Shown: piece by piece, positions 12,012 through 23,981 of the stretch
Numbering within the stretch: the first letter of the stretch is position 1
How the letters are laid out: the number at the start of each line of letters is the position of its first letter
Assembly (NCBI RefSeq): GCF_029873635.1
Contig: NC_080428.1
Span: 63,421,957 to 63,485,956 of the forward strand
Length of the DNA stretch: 64,000 nt
Reading direction: 5' to 3'
Source: Malania oleifera
Taxonomy: Eukaryota > Streptophyta > Magnoliopsida > Santalales > Ximeniaceae
Made by a program: the position numbers and the translations under genes
The notes under the pieces: generated by a model
Told to the model about the DNA's origin: nothing
Database searches by the model: none
The model's input: the letters and a program-made list of their open reading frames with translations, nothing else

Positions 12012-12469
12012 ACCTCCTCTCCTTACAAAAATTTCGTCCTTGAAATTTGCAATCTCTCATTACAAACACATTCATACTACTATATACATACATACCTTAG
12101 AGAATATGACGACCATTTATACGCAGTCTCGTCATGATACATACATACATACTCTAGAGAATACGGCGGCTATTTATATGTAGCCCCGTTACAATACATA
12201 CATACTCTCCCTCACTTATGGCGGAGGAATACCGTGGTTACATACTTACATGGCCTCGAGAGTTTACAATACAAAAAAACTTTCCCAGAGACTAACCACC
12301 AAATACAACATGATAATAGAGGATTACATACATACATACATACTCATACCACCCTACTATCTAACTACTACTCAGAACAACTCCGGATACTTCCGACGTA
12401 TTTCTGCCTCCAATTGCCAAGAAGCTTCCTCAACCGCATGATTCCGCCATAATACCTTTACTAACGGTA

Positions 12470-15400
12470 TTTCCTAGGTATGCAACTTTTGAACCTTCCA
12501 GTCCAGAATTTGAATAAGAATTTCCTCATACACTAAGGTATCCTTAAGTCCCAAAGACTCGTAACTGATAATATGCGATTGATCCAACACATACCTCCTC
12601 AACAGGGATACGTGAAATACATCATGAATCCTCGAGAGTGCTGGGGGCTAGTGCAACTCTGTAGGCTACCAGACCCACTCGCTCAATAACCTCAAATGGT
12701 CTGATGTACCTCGGGCTCAACTTGGTCTTCCTTCCAAATCTCATCACTCCCTTCATCGGAGCGATTTTTAGGAATACCTTACCCCCCACCTTGAACTCCA
12801 ACTCACGGCGACGAACATCCGCATAATTCTTCTACCGGCTCTGATCTGATCTAATCCTCTCCCAGATCAAACCTACCTTCTCAGATGCTTGTTGCACGAG
12901 TTCAGGTCCTAAAACTTGACGTTCACCGACTTCATCCCAATACAAAGGAGATCAACACCTCCAACCATACAAAGCCTCGAACGGTGCCATCTCTATACTA
13001 GTCTGGAAACTATTGTTATAGGCAAACTCCACTAGTGGTAGAAACTGAATCCAACTACCACCGAAGTCCAATACACAAGCCCATAACATATCCTCCAAAT
13101 TTTTTATTGTCCTCTCCGATTGTCCATTAGTCTGGGGTGGGAACGTTGTACTAAAAGTAAGCTTCATCCCCAATGCTTCTAGCAAGCTCATCCAAAATTG
13201 GGAAGTAAACCTCGAATCCGGATTGGAAACAATGGATACGGGCACTTCGTGCATTCTTACTATCTTATGCGCATATAGATCTGCTAGCCTACTCAAAGGG
13301 TAGCTAACCTTCATCGGTACAAAGTGAGCTGATTTCGTTAACTGATATATGATTACCCAAATGGAATTCTGCCCGTGAAGCACTGATGGCAACCCAATAA
13401 CAAAGTCCATGGAAATTTGCTCCCATTTCCACACTGGAATAGGCAAGGGTTGCAACGGCCCTGCCGGCCTCTGATCTTCAGCCTTCACCTGCTGACACGT
13501 TAGACACTGCTCCACTAACCAGGCAATATCCCTCTTCATACCACTCCACCAAAAGGACTCACACAAATCCCGATACATTTTTGTACTACCCGGATGTACC
13601 ATATACAGAGAACGATGTCCTTCCTTCAGAATTGTCCTTCTGATCCCATCGTCGCTTGGAACACATAGCCTGGTCCCAAATCTCAACACACCTCTATCAA
13701 AGATGTTAAAATCCATAGCCAAACCCTGCTGCACTTTCTCTACAATCTCAACTAACTCCGCATCACTAACCTGCACAACTTTAATACGCTCAAACAAGGT
13801 CGATTGGATCACCAAGCTAGCAATGAAATCCTGATGATCACCAGACACCAAATCTATGCCAAGGCTTTCCAGATCTCGTCTGAAATGATGCTGAGCTACA
13901 GCTACAGTTACTGCTGCATGCTCTAACTTCTGACTCAACGCATCTGCTACCACATTAGCCTTTCCTAGGTGATAACTGATCGTGTAATCATAGTCCTTAA
14001 TCAAGTCTAGCCACCGCCTCTACCTCATATTTAGCTCCTTTTGCATGAAAAAGTACTTGAGACTTTTGTGGTCAGTAAAAATCTCACACTGAATACCGTA
14101 CAGATAGTGTCGCCAAATCTTCAAGGCATAAACAACAGCAGCTAACTCTAGGTCATGCGTAAGGTAATTCTTCTCATACTCCTTAAGTTGCCGAAAAGCA
14201 TAAGCTACCACCTTACCCTATTGCATAAGCAAACAACCTAAACCCTTCAAGGATGCGTCACTATAGATCACAAAACCCCCATCCCCCAAAGGAATGGTCA
14301 ATACTGGAGCAGTTACCAGCTGGTGCTTCAACTCGAGGAAGCACTGCTCACAATCACTAGTCCAGTCAAACTTCACCCCCTTCTTAGTCAATCGTGTCAG
14401 AGGTCAAGACAATTTAGAGAAACCCTCCACGAACCGATGATAGTAACCTGCCAGTCCCATAAAACTCTGAACCTCCTGCATACTCTTCAGTCTAGCCCAG
14501 TCGACCACAACTTCAATCTTACTGGGATCAACAGAGATACCACCCCTAGACACCACATGGCCTAAGAACACGACCTGATTCCACCAAAACTCACACTTTT
14601 TCAGCTTAGCATACAACTTCTTCTCCTGCAGAATCTATAATACCAACCTCAAATGGTACTCATGCTCTTCCGAACTCTTTGAATATACCAGAATATCATC
14701 GATAAACACCATTACGAATTGATCCAGTGACTCATGAAATACCCTATTCATCAGATCCATGAACACTATCGGCGCATTGGTTAACCCAAACGGCATAACC
14801 AAGAATTCATAGTGGTCATATCTAGTTCGAAAAGCAGTCTTCGTTATATCCTCAGACCTAACTCTCACCTAATGATACCCTGATCGTAGGTCGTTCTATG
14901 AAAAGACATGCGTTCCCTCCAACTGGTCAAAGAGATCATCTATGCGAGGCAAAGGATAATGGTTCTTCACCGTCACTTTGTTGATCTCACGGTAGTCAAT
15001 GCACATATGCATCGACCCATCCTTCTTCTTCACAAATAATACTGGAACTCCCCAGGGTAAAACACTCGGTCAAATAAAACCCTAGTCCAGTAGTTTTTGC
15101 AACTGCTTCTTCAACTCTTGAAGTTCTGTTGGTGCCATCCGGTATGGAGTTTTAGTGATCGGTGCCTTGTTAGGCAGCAACTCTATCGCAAATTTCACCT
15201 CACGATCCAAAGGTAAACCGGGTAATTCTTCAAGAAACACATCTGAAAACTCGTTGACCATTTGAATATCCTCGAGTCTCAACTCATCCCGCGGTGATTC
15301 CTTCACACAAGCTAGGTACCCTTGACAACCATCCAAAAGTAACCTCCTCGTCAACAAAGCTGATAGAATCTGTGGCGTCGAACGCATACACGATCCCACA

Positions 15401-15760
15401 AACTCATACTCTTGCTTCTCAGGAGGTCTAAACAATACTACCTTCTTTCGACAGTCAATCACCGTATAACTAGGAAACAACCAATCCATTCCTAGTATGA
15501 CGTCGAAACCCGATATGTCGTATACTACAAGATTCGCCGGTAGTAGTCTCTCCTGAATCACAACTAGGTAGTTTCCTAACATTTTACTACAAATCATTAC
15601 ACTCCCAATCGGCGTAGTTACAAACAACATCTCATTCATCACACCAGTTTCAACCCCACACAATTTCACAAAACTAATAGATATGAACAACTGGGTTGCC
15701 CCCGAATCAAATAACACAGCAGCTCTATTCGAAAGCAATAGCATAGTACCTATCACCACC
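12470..15760 (-). pseudogene. pol region of the nested Tekay element
   Basis: From high to low coordinates: protease with LFDSGATQLFIS (about 15720) and VILGMDWLFP; reverse transcriptase (about 15120-14400) with [11 protein letters not shown]; RNase H (about 14330-13990) with [11 protein letters not shown]; integrase zinc finger, core and tail (about 13700-12950) with WKWEQISMDFVIGLP and SERTIKNLEDML; and a chromodomain-like end to about 12470. This is a fossil with several interruptions. Confidence 0.9.
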
Positions 15761-15799
15761 TTCCCATCCTATTCTGCATCTACTGGAGTAAGTGAATAT

Positions 15800-16830
15800 A
15801 CTCTCATCGGAGCCATGGTTGTCTGGTAATGTCCCCGAGGCACCTGATTACTCCCACAGTTCTAGCTCTGTGCAGGCATAACCCTCCTCTGTTCTTGACA
15901 GCTCTTTTTCATGTGGCCCAACTTGCCACAGTTGTAGTAGACACCCTAGAATGACTGACATTCGCCATCATGCCATTTACGGGACTTGGTGCACGATGCG
16001 AAGGATGGATCCTCCTGAGCATTCGGCTGCTCGGTGTCCCGCCAATAACTCGAGCTGCAGTTCTTTTTCTTCTTCCACTAACCTTGTTGAGGACCACTCT
16101 AAGAACCAGAAGATACTGGCCTCTTCCCCTAATCATGTACCACCTCATCTCCCCAAAGGTCAGTCTCAACTATGGTGGCTTTATCCACTAGGACAGAGAA
16201 TTCACGGATCTGCAGTATCCCCACAAGACAGCGAATGTCTTTCCTTAGACCTCTCTTGAACCTCCGAGACTTCTTGTGCTCATTCGGAACCAAGTACAGC
16301 GTGAATCGAGACAACTCGATAAATCTAGCAGCATACTTCTGCACTGTCAAAGTTCCCTGTATCAAGCTCAAAAACCCATCAGCCTTTGCATCCCGAGTGG
16401 AGACCGAAAACTATCTTTCGAAAATACCTCCTTGAAACGGCCCCACGTCATACCAGATGGACCAACTCTTTGCCTCTCCAACAGGCTCACTGCCGCCCAC
16501 CATCGCCTGCCTCCCTAGTCAGCTAGAAGGTAGCGTACAAAACCTTTTGCTTCTCAGTGCAGTGGAGAACTTCCAAAATCCTCTCGGTCTTCTCGACCCA
16601 GTCCTCCGCCATAATTGGATCAGTTCCTCCCATAAATGTCATAGGGTGTATGCGTGTAAACCTCTCGATGGTACACCCCGTATCAGTAGGAGAGCTCTCA
16701 CGTCTCCTAACACTCTGTCCAATCTCTTGGATCACCTGTCACGCCAAACCACGAGATACATAAGGAGACTCATCGCTTGCCGTCTCTTCGGAGTCACTCT
16801 CCAAGTTATTATCCTTGGGCTCCATTCTGA
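15800..16830 (-). pseudogene. gag region of the nested Tekay element
   Basis: Capsid-type segments include TVQKYAARFIELSRF (about 16330) and RIHPMTFMGGTDP with a W-x-x-K-x-E-R-I-L-E-V helix (about 16650-16550). A zinc-knuckle-like stretch lies near 15900-15950. This is a fossil; plus-strand frames over the same bases are shadows. Confidence 0.82.
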
Positions 16831-17152
16831 AAACAAAATAGGAATCGGTTAGAATTCCTATATTGTATACAGTTAACACAATCATAAACCAAATCATGTC
16901 AACTACTACTTTCATAGGTCTAGGTTAGTCCTATCACATCGACATGAAAGTCATCAATGGTTTGCTCTAGCTTTAGTGGAATCGTCATCCCAACAAAAAC
17001 ATGAAATACAGCCGACAAATCCTGGTCTAGCAACAGAATAGCCATCAACCAATACTACCCATTCCCTACATCCTATACTCTGGTATGTACACATCAACAC
17101 TCATAACCAAGTCTACAAGACCTAACAACCTAGTTAGCTCTAATACCAAGCT

Positions 17153-19186
17153 ATCATGCCCCGAACCCACAGGTGGATCCCAGGTGTGAATTTAGTAACC
17201 TAACCTATCTCTGTATCAATTTAAAACATACATGATTTAATACAAAAAGAGGGTTCGACCCCATGGGATGAATGGATACATACACATAAATATCCATACT
17301 TATCCAAAATACACAGTGAAATATAGTCTTTTACACGTATACAGTATCATACCAGAGTCTATACAAGCTAGGATATACATTCCCATAATACCAAGCATAC
17401 CCCAAGTGTCTACAAAAACCATCTCGATAACTTGGATACCAAAACTCGTACCTAATAGGTACCAGTAGTAGCTAACGACACCCTCGCTTCCAGATGCTAG
17501 GATGCTACTTACGGCTACCTAAAGGACCTGAAAAAAAAACATTGTATGTACATTCGAGGTGAGACACCTCCCAGTAAGGAAGAAAGCAGGTTATATCAGT
17601 GTGGCATACCAGTGTTATTTTACATACTTCATAACACTATAAGATACGATATGATTTGAAACATTTCCATACAGTTTCAAACAATTACATATAGTTCCAG
17701 TGTTTTCACAAAACCATTCCAGTACATACGATACCCAAAACATACGGTCAGTGTTGTTACACTAGTACGCAACTACACAAGGTCACCTAGTCTCACAGCG
17801 ATTACATTGCTACATACGCAACTACGCTGCGACGAACGAGGCCCACAGAGATTACATTGCTCCATACGTAACTACACAAGGTCACCCAAGTCTCATAACG
17901 ATTAAACTGCTACATATGCAAGTACCATGCGACGACCATGGCCCACAGATTACATTGCTCCATACGGTGTAGAACACACCCTTCGGTGACCAGCCAGAAC
18001 ATACTTGTGATATTTCACACCCCGGATATAGAGTCGGTTACTCTCGCCCATGGTAGTCAACCGATACATGGCGCAGCGTACGGTAATTAGCCGCCACATA
18101 GTTATTTCGGTGTATGGTAATTAGTCAACCTAGCCGATTTCACAAAACCTGGAATCATTTTGAAGCCCATACTCCTATACATATCAGCGTATGGTAATAA
18201 GTAGCCACATAGCTGCTTTACAACATACCTGGAACAATTTCATACAACCATACATACGACACTTATTTGGTTTACGACATATCATATCGTTTACAAATTC
18301 AAGTATACAGTTTGTGCAAATATGGATTACAGTCACCTCAATAATACAATTTTAACAAAATCAATAGTTTTCCAAACAAAGTAAAGATGATTCCCGAAAT
18401 TCGCAATTTTATCGAAAACTGTAACCCAAAAATCCCGCATTTTTACCTGATAGATTTTCCCAAACAAGTAGTCAAATCATACATACGATCGTAGCCTACA
18501 AGCTTACCGATCCCGATTTGGAAAATAAACTGATATAAACAGAATCCCCTTACCGTAACCTGAATTCCAACTACGATCTCTACGGTCCCCAAAAATATGA
18601 ACCAAGACTCCAAAACCTACATACCACAGTACAATACATGCTTACAACTCGTACTACTACATATACACTGAATTAGAAATGAAAATCGAGCCTTACCTCA
18701 ATTTTAGCCCGAAACCAGAAATCGCTCAAAACGAGATTCCAATCCACTAGAAACATAGAGAATCCTTTCGTGATCCTCGCAGTAATGTTGGATTTACGAA
18801 TCAGGCAACGAATGGCGCAAAGAAAACTAGAGAGAAAGAGAGAGCTTTGAGTTCTAGAGAGAGAGAGAGAGAGAGAAAGAGTTTAGGGAAACTTAGTCCC
18901 AAAGCAACCAAGAATATCATTTATAGCACCTTTGACCTGAGTGGCTTCGTTGACGAACTGGCATCCTCGTCGACGAATCCGCCACTAGCTTCGTCGACGA
19001 GTTGGTGGCCTCGTCGACGAGCCAGATATTTCAATTTCCTCCAAACCTCTCAGCATTCCCTCGTCGACGAGCCTTTGAATTTCATCAACGAGAAGCCTTC
19101 AACCTTCGTCGATGAAGTCTATGCAATTACCTTTTTTACCCTTCTTTTACATACTAAATCCATATATCACAGTTCGGGTTCATTCA
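17153..19186 (-). repeat. 5' LTR of the nested Tekay element
   Basis: 2034 bp. It holds (GA)n at about 18857-18885, TCGTCGACGA palindromes at about 18945-19110, and the reverse complement of a TATAAAT-type box near 18910. It is the partner of the LTR at 10155, with extra palindrome-region sequence. Confidence 0.92.
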
Positions 19187-20385
19187 TCTACTTTCAGGTA
19201 CAGCGCCGATTTCCAAAGTACCATATTGAATGGCGCCAGTAGAATTGGCAAAATTGAAGGATCAGTTGCAAGATTTGCTTGATAAGGGCTTTATACAGCC
19301 CAGTGTATCCCCGTGAGGAGCTCCAGGTCTATTTGTAAAGAAGAAAGATGGGACTCTGAGGATGTGTATAGATTATAAGGATATTAACAAAGTGACAATT
19401 AAGAATAAATATCCTCTACCCAGTATCGATGATTTGTTTGACTAGCTCCTGGGTACACGGGTGTATTCGAAAATTAACCTCAGATCTGGTTATCATCAAG
19501 TGAAAGTGAAAGCAAAATACGTCTCGAGGATGGCCTTCAGGACTAGGTACGGGCATTACGAGTTTCTTGTTATGCCGTTGTTGTTTTTATTGATGATGTA
19601 CTGGTCTATTCGAGGAGCCATGAGGAGCATGAGACGCACTTGAGGCAAGTTCTTCAGACGCTTCGGGAAAAGAAGTTGTACACTAAGTTCAATAAATGTG
19701 ACTTCTAGCTTGAGAAGGTCGTGTTTTTGGGGCATGTTATATCTGGAGATGGTATTTGTATGGATCATAGTAAGATTGAGGCAGTTGTGAATTGGGCAAG
19801 ACCGAGGAATGTCTAGAAGATCAGTAGTTTCTTAGGGCTAGCTGGGTATTACCGTTGTTTTGTAGAGGGATTCTCAGCGTTATCGGGGCCTTTGACACGA
19901 CTGACTAAGAAGAATGTTAGATTTGAGTGGGACGATAGCTGCGAGTAGAGTTTTCAAGACTTGAAGCAAAGGCTAGTCATAGCGCTAGTGCTGATCATCC
20001 CATCAGTGGGTGAGGGCTATACTATCTACAGTGATGTGTCCTTGAAGGGACTTGGTTGTGTATTAATGCAGTATGGCAGGGTGGTAGTGTATGCTTCTAG
20101 GCAGTTGAAAGAATATGAAAAGAACTACCCTACTTATGATCTTGAATTGGATGCAGTTTTACATGTATTGAAGATTTGAAGGCATTACCTATATGGAGAG
20201 CGGTGTGAGATCTTTTCTAACCATAAGAGTTAAAAGTACTTTTTCACATAGAAGGAATTGAATTTGAGATAGAGAAGATGGTTGGAACTTATTAAAGACT
20301 TTGACTGCACTATCAGTAATCATACAGGGAAAGCAAGCGTGGTAGCTGATGCGTTAAGCAAGAAGTTTAGGGAACTAGTGTTGGC
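19187..20385 (+). pseudogene. RT and RNase H of the outer Tekay element
   Basis: Reverse transcriptase resumes directly after the tctac duplication ([12 protein letters not shown]-type block at about 19462-19505; GYYR and fingers/thumb motifs to about 19870). RNase H follows ([15 protein letters not shown] at about 20025-20075; [20 protein letters not shown] at about 20090-20145). A solo LTR interrupts it at 20386. This is a fossil with several interruptions. Confidence 0.85.
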
Positions 20386-20654
20386 TATAAGAACCCAAAC
20401 CGTGATAAATGGGTTTAAATAAATAAGAGAGGGGTAAAATCAAAATTTGAACAGGCTTCGTCGATGAAGCCAGAGTTTGTCGACGAAGTGCAGAGGCTCA
20501 TCGACGAGGAGAAGCCGAGGAGTTTCGACGAATCCACTATCTCGTCGATGAAAACTATATAGCCTTGTCGACGAGGACACCATCTCGTCGACGAGTTTTC
20601 CTGGGTCAAAGGGGCTATAAATAGAAATTTCATTGCTTAACCATTAAGAAACTT

Positions 20655-20692
<38 letters not shown>

Positions 20693-22161
20693 CTCTATCT
20701 CTCTAGATTTCTTCAATGTTCGTCATTAGAATCGTGAATCTGAAGTTAGCACAAGGATCATGGAAGGATTCTCTACAAGTTCTACCGATTGGAATCTCGT
20801 TTCGAAAATTTTTGGGTTTCGGCTTAAAATAGAGGTAAGGCTCAGTTTTTAATTCTGATTCGGTAGTTTAGTAGAGAACTGTCTTGTGAGTATATTCTGT
20901 ACAGTTGATTATAGGTTTTTGAACTCGATTTGCTATTTAGAGACCTTAGAATTCGGGATTGGCTATTCGGGGAAAAGGTAAGGGGAATTGTGTTTATATT
21001 GGTTATTTTTGAAATCAAACTTGGTAGAACTGTGGTTCACGATCCTGTATGTGTTTTGGCTACTCATTTGGAGGGATCTAATGGGAAAAACTATGGGTTT
21101 TTCATGATTACAGTTTTGGGAAAAAGGTAGCGATGGGCTGTATCCCTAGTTTTGTTGAAAATCAAACGTATGTGTTGATTTATTCTGTGTTATAGGGATG
21201 GTCGTGCCTTGACTTATTTTAATTGTATGTATTTGAAAAACCATGATTTAGATTACCAAATGAGTGTGGTTTGTTTGGTTATATGAGCATGCATGTGTGT
21301 ATGATATGTTGAAATGCTAGTAGGAATGCGGTTCTGAAATTGTTCCAAGTGCTGAGAGTGCCCGACTCTATATATGAGGGCATATGAAATCGGTGGCCAT
21401 AGATTGGCAGAGGTCCGGCTCTATATCCGAGGGCGTGAGCCTATTCCGACACAGGTCAAAGGGTGTGGATCCACCAATTAGTGTCGGTACGATGCCATGG
21501 GAGTCGGGGACTAGCCATGTGCCGATGGCACCGTGTTCTTGGGTTAGCTACGGACCAATGTCGTATGTTGCGGGTCGGCTTGTGGCTGATGGGTGTGACA
21601 ACATCGGGATCGCTGATCATGTTTATGTGTGCGTGTATGCACTGTGTAAAATTAGTACTGGACTGCATTTAATTGCGTGTATGTTGCATCATGATAACAC
21701 TCAAATGCCACACACCGATATAACATGTGTTCTTTCTTACTGAGAGGTGTCTCACCTCGACTGTACGTACATTTTTACAGCTCCTTTGAGTAATCGAAAC
21801 TAGCATTCTGGTGTAGGGAGCGTAGTGGCCGGTGTACTACGATTAGCGCTTGGGTAAGTGCTAGAACTGTATTTTGGTGGGTTGCCATTTTGAGTTGTAT
21901 TGGGCACCCGTTTGTACGTTGTATGATAGAGCCTGTTTTTTCTATTGTATAGACTCTAGTATGGTACTGCATATGTATATAGAAAGACCTTTTTCCACTG
22001 CGTATATTCTATTGTGTTTGGATGTGTTTAGGGTGCTTGGGAACCCCACGGGGTCGAACCCTCATCCTTTGTCCTGTATCTTTGAATGTTTTGTATGATA
22101 CAGGGACATGTTAGATTATATTTTCACCCCTGGATCCCATTTCCGGGTTCGAGGCATGACA
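20386..22161 (+). repeat. Solo LTR of the nested-element family
   Basis: 1776 bp, flanked by ttggc at 20381-20385 and 22162-22166. Its start (aagaacccaaaccgtgat) and end (gggttcgaggcatgaca) are reverse-complement matches to the LTRs of the 10155-19186 element, so it is the same family in the other orientation. It holds TCGTCGACGA-like palindromes (about 20457-20602), a TATAAATA box (about 20616) and (CT)n (about 20657-20690). A solo LTR implies insertion followed by LTR-LTR recombination. Confidence 0.92.
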
Positions 22162-22166
22162 TTGGC

Positions 22167-23750
22167 GGCTATGGAGATCCAATATCCGATCATGATAGAT
22201 CTAGAGAGACTCGGCATTGAATTAGTTGAAAGTGGTTCTCAGGCTCACATTGCAAGTTTAGTGGTGCAGCCTACTTTACAGGAGAAGATTAAAGCGGCCT
22301 AGAAGGAAGACCCAGAGTTAGCAGAGGTGATGAAGAGAGTATAAATTGGTCAGGGAGAGGAATTTAGTATTGCAGATAATGGGACTTTGCGGTTCCATTC
22401 CAGGTTATGTGTTCCTGCCAATGCTAACATTAGAAAGACTATTTTAAAGGAAGCCCACAAATCTTTGTATACCGTTCATCTTGGTAGTACGAAGATGTAC
22501 AGGGATCTGCGAGAGTCGTATTGGTGGAGTGGTATGAAGAGAGAGATTGCCAAGTATGTAGTGTAGTGTTTGACGTGCCAGTAGGTAAAACCTGAGCACC
22601 AGAGGCTGGCAGGTTAGTTGTAGCCGTTATTTATCCCATAATGGAAATGGGATCATATATCCATGGACTTCGTATTAGGTCTGCCGACGGCATTACACGG
22701 CCTGAATGCGATTTGGGTGATAGTTAATCGTTTGACTAAGACTGCCCACTTTTTACCTATCAAGATCAGCTACTCCCTTAATTGTTTGGCGGAGATTTAC
22801 ATTCAGGAGATAGTTTGTTCTCATGGGGTGCCACTATCGATTGTGTCAGATTGAGACCCACGTTTTACGTCACGTTTTTGGAGGAGCTTACAGGAAGCTC
22901 TAGTGTCTCAGTTATTGTTTAGCATGACATTTCATCCTCAGTCAGATGAGCAGACTGAGAGGACGATATAGATATTGGAGGATATGCTCCGAGCGTGCGT
23001 ATTGGATTGTGGGGATAGTTGGACTCAGTTCATGCCATTGGTAGAGTTTGCATATAATAACAGTTATTAGACCAACATTTGCATGGCACCATTTGAGGCT
23101 CTATATGGTAGGAGATGTCGTTCCCTTTTTTTTTGGGATATGATGGGTGAGCGGCGAGTTATGGGGGCAGAGCTAGTACAGCAAGCATGTGATAAAGTTT
23201 GACTTATCAGAAGTTCGACTTATCAGAGATAGAATCACTACAACTTAGAACCGACAGAAAAATTATGCCTAATAATTGCCGTAGGAATCTGGAATTCGAT
23301 GTGGGTAATCATGTGTTTTTGAAGATAGCTTCATTAAAAGGGGTTATGAGGTTCGGTAAGAAGGGTAAACTTAGTCCTAGATTTATCGGTCCATTTGAGA
23401 TTCTAGTTAAAGTGGGGCTGGTTGCCTACAGGATAGCTTTGTCACCTATGTTGTCTAGGATCCACGACGTATTCCATGTGTCTATGTTAAGAAAATACGT
23501 TCCAGATCCTTTTCATATCATCAGTTATAGTAAATTAGAGTTAAGTGATTCACTGGTGCATGAGGAGGTACCAGTACAGATTCTGGATAGGAAAGTGTAG
23601 GAGTTATGTAACAAGGAGATTCCTTAGGTAAAGGTTTTGTGGAGGAATCATACAGTTGAAGAGGCTTCTTAGGAATCTAAGGAGCAGATGAAGTAGAAGT
23701 ATCCACACTTATTCCAAGAAGTCTAATCGGGTAAAATGTAAGTAGTTAGA
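22167..23750 (+). pseudogene. Integrase and chromodomain end, outer Tekay element
   Basis: The integrase zinc-finger region and core (about 22440-23100) include [39 protein letters not shown] and a GVPLSIVSD string. The C-terminal part (about 23199-23600) has MRFGKKGKLSPRFIGPFEIL and RIHDVFHVSMLRKYVPDP. The tail to about 23730 resembles the chromodomain-like end of Tekay elements. This is a fossil with several interruptions. Confidence 0.88.
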
Positions 23751-23981
23751 TAGTATTTCTTTTGCAGGTACATGTAAAAAGTTCAGTCAGTAAGAGGCAT
23801 TTTAGTTTTGGGAGAATTTTCTTTTGTATGTGTAATCTCCCAGGACTCGGAATGTAACCATGGTATTCCTCCGCCATAAGTGAGGGTAAGTAATAAAATA
23901 AGTAGACCGTTTTTACTTTAAGGGATGATGAGTTATATGAACAGTAAATTTCTAGGACGAAATTTTATAAGGAGGGGAGAA

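Larger units (their letters stand above)
10155..19186 (-). mobile_element. Tekay-type Ty3 element nested inside the outer one
   Basis: A fossil LTR retrotransposon on the minus strand, 9032 bp, flanked by tctac at 10150-10154 and 19187-19191. LTRs lie at 10155-12011 and 17153-19186. The primer-binding site (reverse complement, ctctaataccaag) sits next to the 17153 LTR and the polypurine tract next to 12011. The order gag, protease, RT, RNase H, integrase runs from high to low coordinates. Several long reading frames survive, one of 350 codons through RNase H and integrase, so it is less decayed than its host. It is still broken by a number of interruptions. The LTRs differ by roughly 9-10% in their first 230 bases by hand count, and one is about 180 bp shorter. 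Confidence 0.95.

Noticed and set aside
16457-16852. 131-codon plus-strand frame inside the nested Tekay element
   Set aside because: Antisense shadow of the gag region; the minus strand has clear gag motifs.
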